From the NCBI GenBank assembly GCA_022484805.1, contig JAKVKP010000006.1:36806-100805 (forward strand): 64,000 bases of DNA, written 5' to 3'. Of the stretch, positions 36,421 through 44,974 are shown in pieces. Under the pieces are notes generated by a model, which was not told the DNA's origin, searched no databases, and saw only the letters and a list, made by a program, of their open reading frames with translations. Within the stretch, counting starts at the first letter, position 1, and every line of letters starts with the position of its first letter. Position numbers and translations under genes: made by a program. The DNA comes from Streptococcaceae bacterium (GTDB taxonomy: Bacteria; Bacillota; Bacilli; Lactobacillales; Streptococcaceae).

Positions 36421-36603
36421 GAGTGATTTTCGACGAATTTCTCGATGTTTCCCAGAAAGATTGGCTTATTTGCCAATATCAGAGTGATTTTCGTCAGAAT
36501 GCCCGATGTTTCTCAGAAAGATTGGCTTATTTGTCAATATCAGAGTGACTTTCGCCAGAATGCCCGATGTTTCCCAGAAAGATTGGCTTATTTGCAAATA
36601 AAA
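36421..36603. repeat. 61-bp tandem repeat, three units
   Basis: Three head-to-tail units start at 36421, 36482 and 36543, each opening with GAGTGA-(T/C)-TTTCG and containing CGATGTTT-(C)-CAGAAAGATTGGC. A fragment of a fourth begins at about 36602. Units differ at only a few bases. Each includes an ATTGGC-TTATTT-GCCAAT hairpin (perfect in unit 1, decayed in 2 and 3). GCAAATAAAAG occurs at both edges of the array. The period is not a multiple of three, and short reading frames across it are not credible genes. The surrounding region 36307-36741 shows no other feature. Confidence 0.88.
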
Positions 36604-36741
36604 GTGCGATTTCATTATAGAACACTTTTTATGTATTAACATTAAGTAATCATTATCCTATCTTTTTATGCTGAATACTTTTTATATTTAATGAAATCCT
36701 GTTATACTTAATATAAAGTAGACTTGGAATCGGAGGTACTG

Positions 36742-37047
36742 ATGGCAACTAAGGATTATGTTAACATTTTAATGATTATTATTTTTATCATAATTGGTAG
36801 TCAATTATTTAGACCTAAGTGGGTACAACTGATTGAAAATTATCGGCAAAACAATAGTAGAAAAAGTCCGAATGTCGGCAAACTTAAGCTTGGACATTGG
36901 CTAGGTCTTTTCATGTTTTGGCTAGCATTTTTGTTATTATTGATTCAATTTGATATTATTCATGAGGTTTTATTTGGAATTGGCGTCGTTGTACCAACCG
37001 CTATTATTTTAATTATGGCAAAATTTTCAAGACGTAAAGGTAGATAA
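36742..37047 (+). CDS. Small two-TM membrane protein
   Basis: 101 aa from ATG 36742, which has GGAGG 5 bases upstream. The TM helices are at about 8-22 and 54-96 (the second block, LGLFMFWLAFLLLLIQF ... VLFGIGVVVPTAIILIMA, probably forms two helices). Basic loops flank them (RPKWVQLIENYRQNNSRKS; FSRRKGR at the end). No family recognised. It lies alone between the tandem repeat and a terminator. Confidence 0.65.
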   Translation: MATKDYVNILMIIIFIIIGSQLFRPKWVQLIENYRQNNSRKSPNVGKLKLGHWLGLFMFWLAFLLLLIQFDIIHEVLFGIGVVVPTAIILIMAKFSRRKGR

Positions 37048-37048
37048 T

Positions 37049-37124
37049 AAAAAGGATTGTGAGCTAAATCGTGAGCTACTCAAGGGTAATTGAGTTTGCA
37101 CACAACTGCTTATCGTCCTTTTTC
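37049..37124 (+). terminator. Probable terminator with long stem-loop
   Basis: AAAAAGGA (37049-37056) and TCCTTTTT (37116-37123) close a long loop with internal pairing. It lies between convergent genes and could act in both directions. Confidence 0.55.
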
Positions 37125-37147
37125 ATTTTATTTGAGTGTTTGTTGTT

Positions 37148-37615
37148 TTATTTATTTTTTTCAAAGTAAACCAGAGACATTGCGTCGTTAATTTTTTCTA
37201 CATAACCAGTTAATTGATAGCCTAGCTTTTGATAAAGTCTGACAAGATGTGGCTCTTGCTGGATGGTTTCAAGTTGCCATTTGCTGATTTCTGAATAGAT
37301 TGATTCTGTTTCTAACATTGCTTCATAGGCAATACCTTTTCCCTGAAAGTTTGGTAAGACACAAATTGGAGCAATTCGAGCGGTTTGTGCCTCGGTAATT
37401 ACGCGGATGACACCTGCAACATCATTTTCATAAATAATAAAATAAAATTTTGTCTGAGCTGCATTAAATTTATCTAGGATACTTTCTAGCTTTTCATTAG
37501 CAGGATTGGTGTTAAAATCCTGATATTTGTCTAAGAGTGGTTGAAAGCAAGCTTGATAAATTGCTTGAACTTCTTGAAGATCTTTAGCTTTTTGAATTAA
37601 TTCTAAATGTATCAA
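37148..37615 (-). CDS. GNAT family N-acetyltransferase
   Basis: 155 aa acetyl-CoA-dependent acyltransferase fold. The acetyl-CoA-binding motif A is seen as ICVLPNFQGKGIAYEAMLE (Q-G-K-G-I-A), followed by an 'EPHLVRLYQKLGYQLTGYVEKI' motif B. Its acceptor cannot be predicted. RBS AAGGGAG lies upstream of the ATG on the minus strand. It is 49 bases downstream of the quinone reductase gene, probably in the same transcript. Confidence 0.82.
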   Translation of the reverse strand: MIHLELIQKAKDLQEVQAIYQACFQPLLDKYQDFNTNPANEKLESILDKFNAAQTKFYFIIYENDVAGVIRVITEAQTARIAPICVLPNFQGKGIAYEAMLETESIYSEISKWQLETIQQEPHLVRLYQKLGYQLTGYVEKINDAMSLVYFEKNK

Positions 37616-37664
37616 TCATTTCTCCCTTGTTCATAATTTTCGAATAACTAGACTGCTGATTAAT

Positions 37665-38624
37665 TTAGTCAGTTTTTAATAATATTTTACCAATATTTTT
37701 ACCACTTTCCAAAAAGTCATGTGCTGCCTTACCTTCGCTTAAAGGAAAAATTGTTGGTTCAGAGGTTTTAATTTTACCATCTGAAATTAACTTGAATAAA
37801 CGTTCACTGCGAAATTGCCGTTCTTCAAACGTGGTCAGATAATCCCAAAGATCACCAGTTAAAATACTTTTTGAATGTGTGAGCAAGTCAATCAGGTCAA
37901 TATTTTCTGGCTTTCCACCAGCCATACCAAAGAAGATTACTTTTCCTCTATTTTTCAATAATGAAATACTTTCTGCTAAGGTACTACCAACACCATCATA
38001 GACTGTATCTACTTTGCTAATCAACTTGGGCTGCCAAATTGCTTTGTCGCAATTCAGATAGACTTGGTTGGCTCCCAGCGATAAAGCTGCCTTTTGTTTA
38101 AGTTTACTTGAAACAGAACCAGAAACATATACGCCTTTTGCTGAAAGAATTTGTGATAAAAGCTGTCCCACACCACCACTAATGCCTGTAATGAAAACAT
38201 TATCAGCCGCTTTGTTTTGCCCAAGGTTATTTGCCAAAAAATCTGCTGTTAGACCTTGTAGACCAATTGTTGCCGCTTTTTTTGTATCAATACCATTCGG
38301 TAGCATGATGAGATGGTCACTAGGAGCTTTAACATACTCTGCGTTGGCAAATGGGACATCGACAAAGAGAACAGATTTTCCCAATAAATTTTCCTTTAAG
38401 TTAGCGCCCACTTTAATGATTTGCCCACTGGCCTCGTAGCCGTTAATATATGGTTGATTATCTTCAATATGATAATTGCCACGTCGACGATAAATGTCGG
38501 CAAAATTAAGTCCAATATATTCTGTCTTAATTAAAACATCATTTTCGCCAATGTTCGGTATTTTTATATCGCCATATTCTAGAACATCGCTATCACCAAA
38601 TCGATTAAAATAGAGTGCTTTCAT
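37665..38624 (-). CDS. MDR-family NAD(P)H quinone oxidoreductase
   Basis: 319 aa zinc-independent medium-chain dehydrogenase/reductase of the QOR type. The N-terminal catalytic domain shows NFADIYRRRGNYHIEDNQPYINGYEASG, and the cofactor domain has ITGISGGVGQLLSQILSAKG (A-x-x-G-x-V-G variant) and YDGVGSTLAESISLL. There is no structural-zinc cysteine quartet. It is divergent from the MarR-CDF pair, whose regulator may also control it. Confidence 0.85.
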   Translation of the reverse strand: MKALYFNRFGDSDVLEYGDIKIPNIGENDVLIKTEYIGLNFADIYRRRGNYHIEDNQPYINGYEASGQIIKVGANLKENLLGKSVLFVDVPFANAEYVKAPSDHLIMLPNGIDTKKAATIGLQGLTADFLANNLGQNKAADNVFITGISGGVGQLLSQILSAKGVYVSGSVSSKLKQKAALSLGANQVYLNCDKAIWQPKLISKVDTVYDGVGSTLAESISLLKNRGKVIFFGMAGGKPENIDLIDLLTHSKSILTGDLWDYLTTFEERQFRSERLFKLISDGKIKTSEPTIFPLSEGKAAHDFLESGKNIGKILLKTD

Positions 38625-38709
38625 TCGAGCTCCTTCAAAATATACAAATAATAAACTGTTTTTATTCTTTATAATATCTTAAATAATTGTTTTTTTACAA
38701 TAATTTTAT

Positions 38710-38753
38710 TTGACGCTATTAGATTACCTTGCTAAAATAGTTAAGTAAGTTAA
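38710..38753 (+). promoter_or_regulatory. Promoter of the MarR-CDF operon with AGTTAA repeats
   Basis: -35 TTGACG (38710-38715), 17-base spacer, -10 TAAAAT (38733-38738). AGTTAA occurs twice right behind the -10 (38739-38744 and 38748-38753), covering the start point. The spacing and position suggest binding by the MarR protein encoded next; this is inferred. It resembles but does not match the TTAAC-N2-GTTAA zinc-regulator site. Confidence 0.65.
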
Positions 38754-38777
38754 CCATTTTGATGTCAAGGAGATTAT

Positions 38778-39197
38778 ATGGAAAATTCAGTATCTATTTT
38801 TAATCGAATTTATGATAAGTTCATGACCAAATATTACGAAGAAAATCATCAATTAGCTGCACAGCATAGTCTGTCAGCACGTGATGAATATTATTTAGAT
38901 TTAATCTATACCATGCCAGAGCCTACCTCTTCGAAGTTTGCCCAAAAAGCCCAAATTTCTAAAGCAGCTGCGACACAGATTATGACGAAGTTTATTGAAT
39001 TAGGCTATGTGATTAAAACGCCATCTAAGGAGGATAAACGGGTAATCGACTTAAGATTGAGTTCTGAAATGAAAGCTTATTTTGCTGCAAGCTATCAATT
39101 GATGGCAGAGCTATACGATCAATCGCTTACTTTTTTAACAGATATCGAAAAGCGACAGCTAGATCAAATACTTAGAAAGATTGATAGGAATTTATAG
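38778..39197 (+). CDS. MarR family transcriptional regulator
   Basis: 139 aa, usual MarR length. The winged HTH covers about 36-100 (YYLDLIYTMPEPTSSKFAQKAQISKAAATQIMTKFIELGYVIKTPSKEDKRVIDLRL split by the wing D-K-R). No histidine cluster is present, so it is unlike AdcR. RBS AAGGAG precedes the ATG. The stop codon is immediately followed by the start of a CDF-type transporter, so the two form an operon and the regulator probably controls efflux. Confidence 0.85.
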   Translation: MENSVSIFNRIYDKFMTKYYEENHQLAAQHSLSARDEYYLDLIYTMPEPTSSKFAQKAQISKAAATQIMTKFIELGYVIKTPSKEDKRVIDLRLSSEMKAYFAASYQLMAELYDQSLTFLTDIEKRQLDQILRKIDRNL

Positions 39198-40100
39198 ATG
39201 ACACAAAAACAAATTGAAAAAAAATCATTAATAATTAGCGCATTCGTTAACTTTATTATTGCTGGTGCAGGATTTTGGGCATATCAAACAACGGGACTTC
39301 AAGCTTTATTTTTAGATTTCTTTTTTTCTTTAATTGCGTTTATTTCGCTTATTTTTGCAGCAGTGATTTCTAATTACAGCCATAAAAAAACTAAAACATA
39401 TCCAGATGGCTTATTTTTCCTTGAGCCTCTGTATGCGATTTTGAAATCTTTATTGGTTATTTTTTTATTAATAACCTCTGTCTGGACAACTTTCAAATCA
39501 GCTTCAGCATATTTTCTTGATGGAACTGGGTCTGTTATGCAACTTGGTCCAGTTTTACCGTATACCATCTTGATGGTTATTTTATGCTTTGGTCTAGGTT
39601 TTTTTAACCATTTACAAAATAAAAAAATTAATCAGGTGAGTGTGCTTTTAAATGCTGAATCAAAGTCTAATTTGATTGATGGTATTCAGTCGCTTGGTAT
39701 CGGTATTGCCGTATTGATTTTATTAACAATTGATATAAATGGTCCGTTAGGCTTTCTCCATTATACCGGTGATTTCTTTATTACGGTAATTCTTTCATTG
39801 GTTTCGGTGAAGGAACCAATCAAGATATTGATTAGCTCATTTATCGAATTATCAAAGGGGACTACTAAGGATTCTAGAATCAAAAAAATGATTGATCAAA
39901 CTATCAAAACTAATTTCGGTAGCTTGGCGAATCATTTGAGATACGATATTTATAAAACAGGAACTAGCATTAAGGTTGAAATTGTTTTAAATGAGCCACT
40001 ATCAGTAATACAAGGCCAAAAAATATTAGAAGCTAGAAATAAGATACAAGCGATACTGGCTAAGACCTATGAAAATATCAGTGTTAGACTTCAGTTTTAA
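39198..40100 (+). CDS. Cation diffusion facilitator-like transporter
   Basis: 300 aa with about six TM helices and a C-terminal cytoplasmic domain (from about residue 215). The expected metal site residues are partly changed: TM2 reads ALFLDFFFSL (one Asp), and TM5 reads ESKSNLIDGIQSLGIG, with N-x-x-D where zinc exporters have H-x-x-x-D. It therefore looks like a CDF outlier that may prefer another ion (Mn, Fe, Mg) or a different role. ATG abuts the MarR gene's stop codon. Confidence 0.75.
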   Translation: MTQKQIEKKSLIISAFVNFIIAGAGFWAYQTTGLQALFLDFFFSLIAFISLIFAAVISNYSHKKTKTYPDGLFFLEPLYAILKSLLVIFLLITSVWTTFKSASAYFLDGTGSVMQLGPVLPYTILMVILCFGLGFFNHLQNKKINQVSVLLNAESKSNLIDGIQSLGIGIAVLILLTIDINGPLGFLHYTGDFFITVILSLVSVKEPIKILISSFIELSKGTTKDSRIKKMIDQTIKTNFGSLANHLRYDIYKTGTSIKVEIVLNEPLSVIQGQKILEARNKIQAILAKTYENISVRLQF

Positions 40101-40245
40101 TTTCGAGTGGTACACGCTTACATAATTAGTTCTACTTTTGGAAAAGTTAAATATGAATAATAAAAATAGCAAATATTAGCTTGTCTAGGGTGGCTGTATT
40201 ATAATGATTTTGTTATTAATAGTATTAATATGTAAGGAGAACGTT

Positions 40246-41247
40246 ATGATTGGTTGCAGTAGTTTTACACTAGAGACTGAAGATAATAAACATTTTTTAT
40301 CTCGAACAATGGACTTTATGATTGAGATGGCGGAGCAAGTGGTTTTTGTACCTAAAAATAAAAATTTCACGACATCATACTCAACTGATAATGAAATAAA
40401 GTCAAAATATGCTTTTCTTGGAATGGGAGAAGTGGGCAACAATAGCCCAATTCTTTTTGATGGCGTAAATGAGCACGGTTTAACAGGAGCAACACTGTAT
40501 TTTCCTGGTTTTGCTGTGTATCATGATGCACAAAAAAAGGGAAAAATTAATGTTTCCCCTGATAAGGTGATTCCGGTCATTTTGGCTTTAGCCAATGATT
40601 TGGATGAGGTAGCTCGATTATTTGAAAATGAATTGCAAATTGTGAATGATCCGAATTCAACATTGAATAAAGTTCCACCATTACATTTTATTTTTTCAGA
40701 TACTTCTGGAAAAAGTTTGATTATTGAGCCGAAACAAGATGGTGTAGATATTATTGATAATTCAATTGGTGTGATGACTAATAGTCCAGATTATAATTGG
40801 CATGAAACGAATTTGAGAAACTATTTGTCAGTATCTCCACAGCAACATCAGCCGATTGAATTTCTTAGTAAAACACTTCGACCATTTAGTCAAGGCTCTG
40901 GTACTTTTGGCTTACCAGGTGATTTTACCCCACCATCTCGATTTGTCAGAACTGCCTTTTTAAAAAATAATGTTTTTAAACCTAAAAATGAAATCGAGGC
41001 GGTCAGCTTAGCGCATCATATTTTAGAATCGGTTAGTATTCCTCAAGGTATTGTCATCACAGAAAATCAGCATTCAGATTATACCTGCTATTCTGCCTAT
41101 ATCTGCTCTGAAAGCCAAAGCTATTATTTTTCAACATATGGTAATCAGAGAATCAATAAAATTACCTTAACGGATGAATTAAAAAATTCGGATGACTACC
41201 AACAATTTAAGGTTAATAACAAAGAAGATATTTGTACGTTGAATTAG
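40246..41247 (+). CDS. Penicillin V acylase / linear amide C-N hydrolase
   Basis: 333 aa Ntn-hydrolase of the choloylglycine hydrolase family. The N-terminus is MIGCSSF, the same plan as Lysinibacillus sphaericus PVA (MLGCSS), in which a three-residue propeptide is removed so that Cys4 becomes the nucleophile. Other family residues are visible: SRTMDF (Arg, Asp), DGVNEHGL (Asn), MTNSPDYNWHETNLR, and FGLPGDFTPPSRFVR (Arg). Overall similarity is to PVA rather than bile salt hydrolase. ATG 40246 has AAGGAG upstream. In related bacteria such enzymes can act on N-acyl homoserine lactones or bile conjugates; the natural substrate here is unknown. Confidence 0.9.
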   Translation: MIGCSSFTLETEDNKHFLSRTMDFMIEMAEQVVFVPKNKNFTTSYSTDNEIKSKYAFLGMGEVGNNSPILFDGVNEHGLTGATLYFPGFAVYHDAQKKGKINVSPDKVIPVILALANDLDEVARLFENELQIVNDPNSTLNKVPPLHFIFSDTSGKSLIIEPKQDGVDIIDNSIGVMTNSPDYNWHETNLRNYLSVSPQQHQPIEFLSKTLRPFSQGSGTFGLPGDFTPPSRFVRTAFLKNNVFKPKNEIEAVSLAHHILESVSIPQGIVITENQHSDYTCYSAYICSESQSYYFSTYGNQRINKITLTDELKNSDDYQQFKVNNKEDICTLN

Positions 41248-41326
41248 TAGCCAATTTCAAAATCACTATTTTTTTAATTTCAAAGATTTTATAGTAGCAA
41301 TCTTCTTAATTTAAAAAATGATTTTA

Positions 41327-41350
41327 ACATCTCAAGTGAGGTGTTTTTTT
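41327..41350 (+). terminator. Rho-independent terminator
   Basis: Stem ACATCTCA (41327-41334) / TGAGGTGT (41337-41344) followed by a run of T. Confidence 0.85.
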
Positions 41351-41358
41351 CTTTTCTA

Positions 41359-41416
41359 TTGATTTTTAATTTTTTCTAGTTATAATTTGTTTATACCTGT
41401 TTCAATATTATTGAAA
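41359..41416 (+). promoter_or_regulatory. Promoter and palindrome before the Y-family polymerase
   Basis: -35-like TTGATT (41359-41364), 16-base spacer, -10 TATAAT (41381-41386). A perfect palindrome, TTTCAATA-T-TATTGAAA (41400-41416), lies just behind the expected start point and may be an operator. It does not match the Bacillus LexA box (CGAAC-N4-GTTCG). Confidence 0.55.
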
Positions 41417-41451
41417 TGAAAATCCTTTAATTGCTAAAATGAGGTACCTTT

Positions 41452-42927
41452 ATGTCTAATTTTGATTATACAAAAGAAAAAATTCAAGATATTTTTATGA
41501 TTGATGTTAAATCATTTTATGCGAGCTGTGAATGTGTCGCACGAGGACTGGATCCGCTCCAGACACGGTTGGTTGTTTTGTCACATGCAGAAAATACAAG
41601 TAGAGGTGGTCTAGTACTCGCAGCCTCACCGGCTGCTAAAAATGATTTTGGTGTAACAAATGTCATGCGTGGTCGTGATTTGCCAATCTCAAATCAATTT
41701 AAGAAAGAAATTGCGATTGCAGAGGCTCGAAAAGTCCCACTTCCAACTTATGATTCAGCGCTTGATTTTTATCGTGTGCCACCGAGAATGCGTTATTATG
41801 TTAAGGAAAATATGAAGGTCAATAAAATCTTTAAAGATTTTACATCTCCAATTGATATGCATCCATATTCAATTGATGAAACGATTTTGGACGTAACTGC
41901 CTCATTAAATTATTTTTATCCAGACGATGCACTTAGCAGATATCAAAAACGCGATTTGCTAGCTCGAGAAATTCAATTAGCAATTTATCGGAAGCTTGGT
42001 TTTTATGTAACGGTTGGTATAGGTGATAATGTGATTTTAGCTAAATTAGCAATGGACAATGAAGCTAAACATAATCGAACAATGAGGGCACAATGGACTT
42101 ATGCAGATATTGAAACAAAAGTTTGGTTCATTCAGCCAATTACTGAATTTTGGAGTATTGGTAGTCGAATGGCGAAACGCTTTGCGTCTATGGGTATTCT
42201 TTCGGTCAGAGATCTTGCAAATTGTGATTTCCATCAATTGTATCAAAAATTTGGTATCGTTGGTTTAGAATATTATCATCATGCCAATGGTATTGATCGA
42301 ACAATTGTTAAAAATAAATATTATCCAAAGTCAAATTCACTATCCAATAATCAAATACTACCCAAGGATTATAGTGCTAAGGAATTTTTGTTAGTTTTAA
42401 AAGAACAGGTTGCACAGACGATATCAAGAGTTCGCAGAAGAGGGGCAAAGGCTGCTATTATTCATTTATATGTTGGTTATGCCAGAGGTGAACGTGATCG
42501 TGGCTTTTCACGACAGTTAAAAATAGCACCAACTCATTCAACAGCAACAGTTATTCAAGCAGCCGAGCTTCTTTTTAAAAAATTTTATAATGGTTATTCT
42601 AAAATACGTCAGATTGGGATTTCACTTGGTCATTTAATTTATACTGATGAATTACAATTGGATTTATTTTCGGATCCTACAACGCAGATTAAAGATGAGA
42701 AGCTAGATCAGGCAGTCGATGAAATTCGTTTGAAATATGGCTTTACCAGCATTTTTAAGGCGGCTAGTCTACAAGACTTTGGCACCAGCCTATCTAGAGC
42801 TAATTCAGTAGGTGGCCATGCCGGTGGTACGGATGGCATGGAAGGAGCAGAGGAGGTGAAAGATGTCAAGAAAGTCAAGAATCGAGATAATCGCCAGCGA
42901 TCCGCTAATCAAAGATTATCAGGATAG
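41452..42927 (+). CDS. UvrX/UmuC-type Y-family DNA polymerase
   Basis: 491 aa translesion polymerase. The first metal site is in FMIDVKSFYASCE (Asp), the steric-gate region follows as ASCECVARG, and the second metal site is SIDETILDV (Asp-Glu). HhH and little-finger regions follow (IWSIGSRMAKRFASMGI-like segment; LSNNQILPKDYSAKEF). The last about 40 residues are Gly/Lys-rich and coded over the start of the yolD gene. The YolD partner and stand-alone location are typical of chromosomal or mobile UvrX genes, which are usually SOS-inducible, but no clear LexA site is seen. Confidence 0.9.
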   Translation: MSNFDYTKEKIQDIFMIDVKSFYASCECVARGLDPLQTRLVVLSHAENTSRGGLVLAASPAAKNDFGVTNVMRGRDLPISNQFKKEIAIAEARKVPLPTYDSALDFYRVPPRMRYYVKENMKVNKIFKDFTSPIDMHPYSIDETILDVTASLNYFYPDDALSRYQKRDLLAREIQLAIYRKLGFYVTVGIGDNVILAKLAMDNEAKHNRTMRAQWTYADIETKVWFIQPITEFWSIGSRMAKRFASMGILSVRDLANCDFHQLYQKFGIVGLEYYHHANGIDRTIVKNKYYPKSNSLSNNQILPKDYSAKEFLLVLKEQVAQTISRVRRRGAKAAIIHLYVGYARGERDRGFSRQLKIAPTHSTATVIQAAELLFKKFYNGYSKIRQIGISLGHLIYTDELQLDLFSDPTTQIKDEKLDQAVDEIRLKYGFTSIFKAASLQDFGTSLSRANSVGGHAGGTDGMEGAEEVKDVKKVKNRDNRQRSANQRLSG

Positions 42928-43255
42928 AGGGATGATGAAGTGGCAAGGGATGTTTTTATCAGAGCACACCTCAGCCTTGCAAGAAGATCGAATTGCGGAT
43001 GAATATTCATTATTCAAGCACAATGCATTGAGTGAAAATGAAATTTATCAGCGATTAGAATTTGCCTTTACAAAGAATAAATTAATCAATATCCAAGTAG
43101 GAATTAAGAATATAGAAGGTCAGCTGCAAAATTATGTATCAGGTAGAATTGAAGGCTTTGGGGATGACTCGGTTTGGTTAACGACACAGCAGAAAGTTTT
43201 AATTGAAGAAATTGAATATATTGAGATTTTAAACACTGAAGACTTTGAGAGCTAG
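42863..43255 (+). CDS. YolD-like protein
   Basis: 130 aa of the YolD family, small proteins commonly coded with UvrX-type polymerases. Typical pieces are KDYQDRGMMKWQGMFLSEHTSAL and the beta-rich C-terminal half (GRIEGFGDDSVWLTTQQKVLIEEIEYI). A strong RBS, AGGAGGTG, lies 7 bases before the ATG inside the polymerase gene, and the genes overlap by 65 bases, so translation is coupled. Function is not known beyond this link. Confidence 0.88.
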   Translation: MSRKSRIEIIASDPLIKDYQDRGMMKWQGMFLSEHTSALQEDRIADEYSLFKHNALSENEIYQRLEFAFTKNKLINIQVGIKNIEGQLQNYVSGRIEGFGDDSVWLTTQQKVLIEEIEYIEILNTEDFES

Positions 43256-43299
43256 TTTATTGAAATGAAAAATTATAAACTTATGATTATTTAGAAACA

Positions 43300-43358
43300 A
43301 TTCTTAGTGCGAGTTCATGTTTCTATCTAGGAAAGTCTCGTGAACTCACAAAAAGAAT
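43300..43358. terminator. Long inverted repeat between convergent genes
   Basis: ATTCTT ... GAGTTCA (to 43317) pairs with TGAACTC (43341-43347) ... AAGAAT. It lies after yolD and before the end of the minus-strand DUF1003 gene. There is no clear T-run, so terminator activity is uncertain. Confidence 0.45.
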
Positions 43359-43389
43359 CGGTCTAATGCTTATATTATAGTGCTATTTT

Positions 43390-44073
43390 TTATTTTGTAT
43401 GCTGCTGATTAGATTCGTTGTTTTGTTGAAGAAGCGTTAGCATCTCAACTTGCAACTGCTGCAATTGAATAATATGCTGCCATTTGGTAGTCATTAGGTA
43501 ATCCATTTTTTGATGTAATGAATCAATTTCAATTTCTGCCTTGATATTAATTTCATAATCATTGTCTGCCTCAATTCGATCACGGACAGATTGACGATTC
43601 TGACTCATCATAATGATAGGTGCTTGTAAAGCGGCAAGACAGGATAGAGCTAAATTTAATAAGATAAAGGGATATTTGTCAAACGGTTTAAAAAGTAATC
43701 CAGTTGCATTGAATAGAATCCACAGTGCCAAGAAAATAATAAAACTGATGATGAATGGCCAGCTACCACCAAATTGTGCAATTTTGTCAGAGACCTTATC
43801 ACCAAAGGTGACTTGCTTATCAAAGGATTTATTTAAATTTTTCGTTTGAAATTTTTTATTTTCAATTTCTTTGTGATAACTTTCGTTAAAAGTTTCAGTT
43901 GCTTTAATTTCATCGTTTAAAAGTTGATTAATAAAGGCATAACGATAGTTTAATATTTGTTGAAATGTTAATTCGAAATCGGCTGTATAAGTAGGATTTT
44001 TAGTTAGAATAAATTGAATTAATTCAGGTTCTAATTCATTTAGCCTTAAAGTTGTTTTTGTATCAGACATCAT
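43390..44073 (-). CDS. DUF1003 membrane protein
   Basis: 227 aa. A soluble N-terminal part (about 1-95) precedes the DUF1003 core: GDKVSDKIAQFGGSWPFI, two TM helices (about 107-155) and the hallmark QAPIIMMSQNRQ. A helical C-terminal tail follows. The family is of unknown function. Two adjacent ATGs (44073, 44070) are possible; AAAGGA favours either. Confidence 0.87.
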   Translation of the reverse strand: MMSDTKTTLRLNELEPELIQFILTKNPTYTADFELTFQQILNYRYAFINQLLNDEIKATETFNESYHKEIENKKFQTKNLNKSFDKQVTFGDKVSDKIAQFGGSWPFIISFIIFLALWILFNATGLLFKPFDKYPFILLNLALSCLAALQAPIIMMSQNRQSVRDRIEADNDYEINIKAEIEIDSLHQKMDYLMTTKWQHIIQLQQLQVEMLTLLQQNNESNQQHTK

Positions 44074-44214
44074 AAATTCCTTTCATTATTTTGCTTAATG
44101 GTTACCATGCTGCTCAGAGTCGATGTTTCTTTTAATATAAATATTTAATTTAAAATAACATATTATTGTTTGTTTGACTATTTTAATAATGTTTATCTTG
44201 AATTATTGATGCAA

Positions 44215-44694
44215 TTAAAATAATTGATAGTGCTCTATCGAACAATAATGAATGAGCTTAGGAATTTCCTGACCGTTGAAAACATAGGTTTGATCATTTC
44301 GGTTAGGATGAAAAGCGACCTGAGGATGCCTAATAATTGATTGATCAATATAATAATTTACAAGTTTTGCTTCATCGTTAATAATATTTAATAATGATAC
44401 TGAACCGCTGTGTACGCCAAGTAGTCTAAACAAATCATCATCGGAGGAGAAACTAAGCTGTTTTTCGTGAGCGATTAGTGCCAATTCAGTAATTGAAATT
44501 TGTCGATTAGCCGGTACACAAAAAAGATAATAATGCGCTTTGTTTTTATTTCTTAAGAATAAATTTTTGATTTCTAAAATCGCTTCATCAAAAACGAGTG
44601 CTTTTGCCTCATCAACAGTAAAGACTGGTTGGTGCTGGTATTTTTTATAGCTAATTTTCTGCTGTTCAAATAACTTTTCAATTTTTAATGCCAT
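44215..44694 (-). CDS. YbaK/PrdX-type aminoacyl-tRNA deacylase
   Basis: 159 aa editing-domain protein. The pattern follows PrdX (ProXp) proteins that hydrolyse mischarged tRNA(Pro): QHQPVFTVDEAKAL, IKNLFLRNKNKAHYYLFCVP (with the KN-LFLR-K core), LGVHSGSVSLLNIINDE and FHPNRNDQTYVF. Distinguishing Ala-tRNA(Pro) from other substrates is not possible here. It probably shares a transcript with the small membrane gene at 44714. Confidence 0.87.
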   Translation of the reverse strand: MALKIEKLFEQQKISYKKYQHQPVFTVDEAKALVFDEAILEIKNLFLRNKNKAHYYLFCVPANRQISITELALIAHEKQLSFSSDDDLFRLLGVHSGSVSLLNIINDEAKLVNYYIDQSIIRHPQVAFHPNRNDQTYVFNGQEIPKLIHYCSIEHYQLF

Positions 44695-44713
44695 ATTTGC
44701 TCCTTGACTGTGG

Positions 44714-44974
44714 CTATTTTTTAAATTTTGCTAGTAACCAATTATATCCGAAGATAATCGCTGAAATGCTACACATGATAATCCCTAGGATAATTAATTT
44801 ATTACCGAGTGGATAATTAATAGCCAGTTCGTTTAATAATTCAATTTTCTGTTGGTGAGATAATTGAGAAGTTTCTAAATCCTGAATTGGAATTAAATTG
44901 ACTGTTAAGAGATAACCAGCCAATAAAACGACAATACTTGAAATTAAAATAATAAATCGATACTTTTGTATCAT
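44714..44974 (-). CDS. Small two-TM membrane protein
   Basis: 86 aa with TM helices at about 6-25 and 59-79, and a polar helix between (DLETSQLSHQQKIELLNELA). No family is recognised. It lies 19 bases upstream of the YbaK-type gene and may be cotranscribed with it. Confidence 0.6.
   Translation of the reverse strand: MIQKYRFIILISSIVVLLAGYLLTVNLIPIQDLETSQLSHQQKIELLNELAINYPLGNKLIILGIIMCSISAIIFGYNWLLAKFKK

Noticed and set aside
36421..36603. CRISPR array
   Set aside because: Units are nearly identical over their full 61 bases; there are no distinct repeats separated by unique spacers and no cas genes.
36445..36639. Open reading frame across the tandem repeat
   Set aside because: The 61-base period shifts frame each unit, there is no RBS, and the product is low-complexity.
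38739..38753. AdcR/ZitR zinc operator
   Set aside because: Spacing and bases differ from TTAAC-N2-GTTAA, and the MarR protein lacks the zinc-binding histidines.
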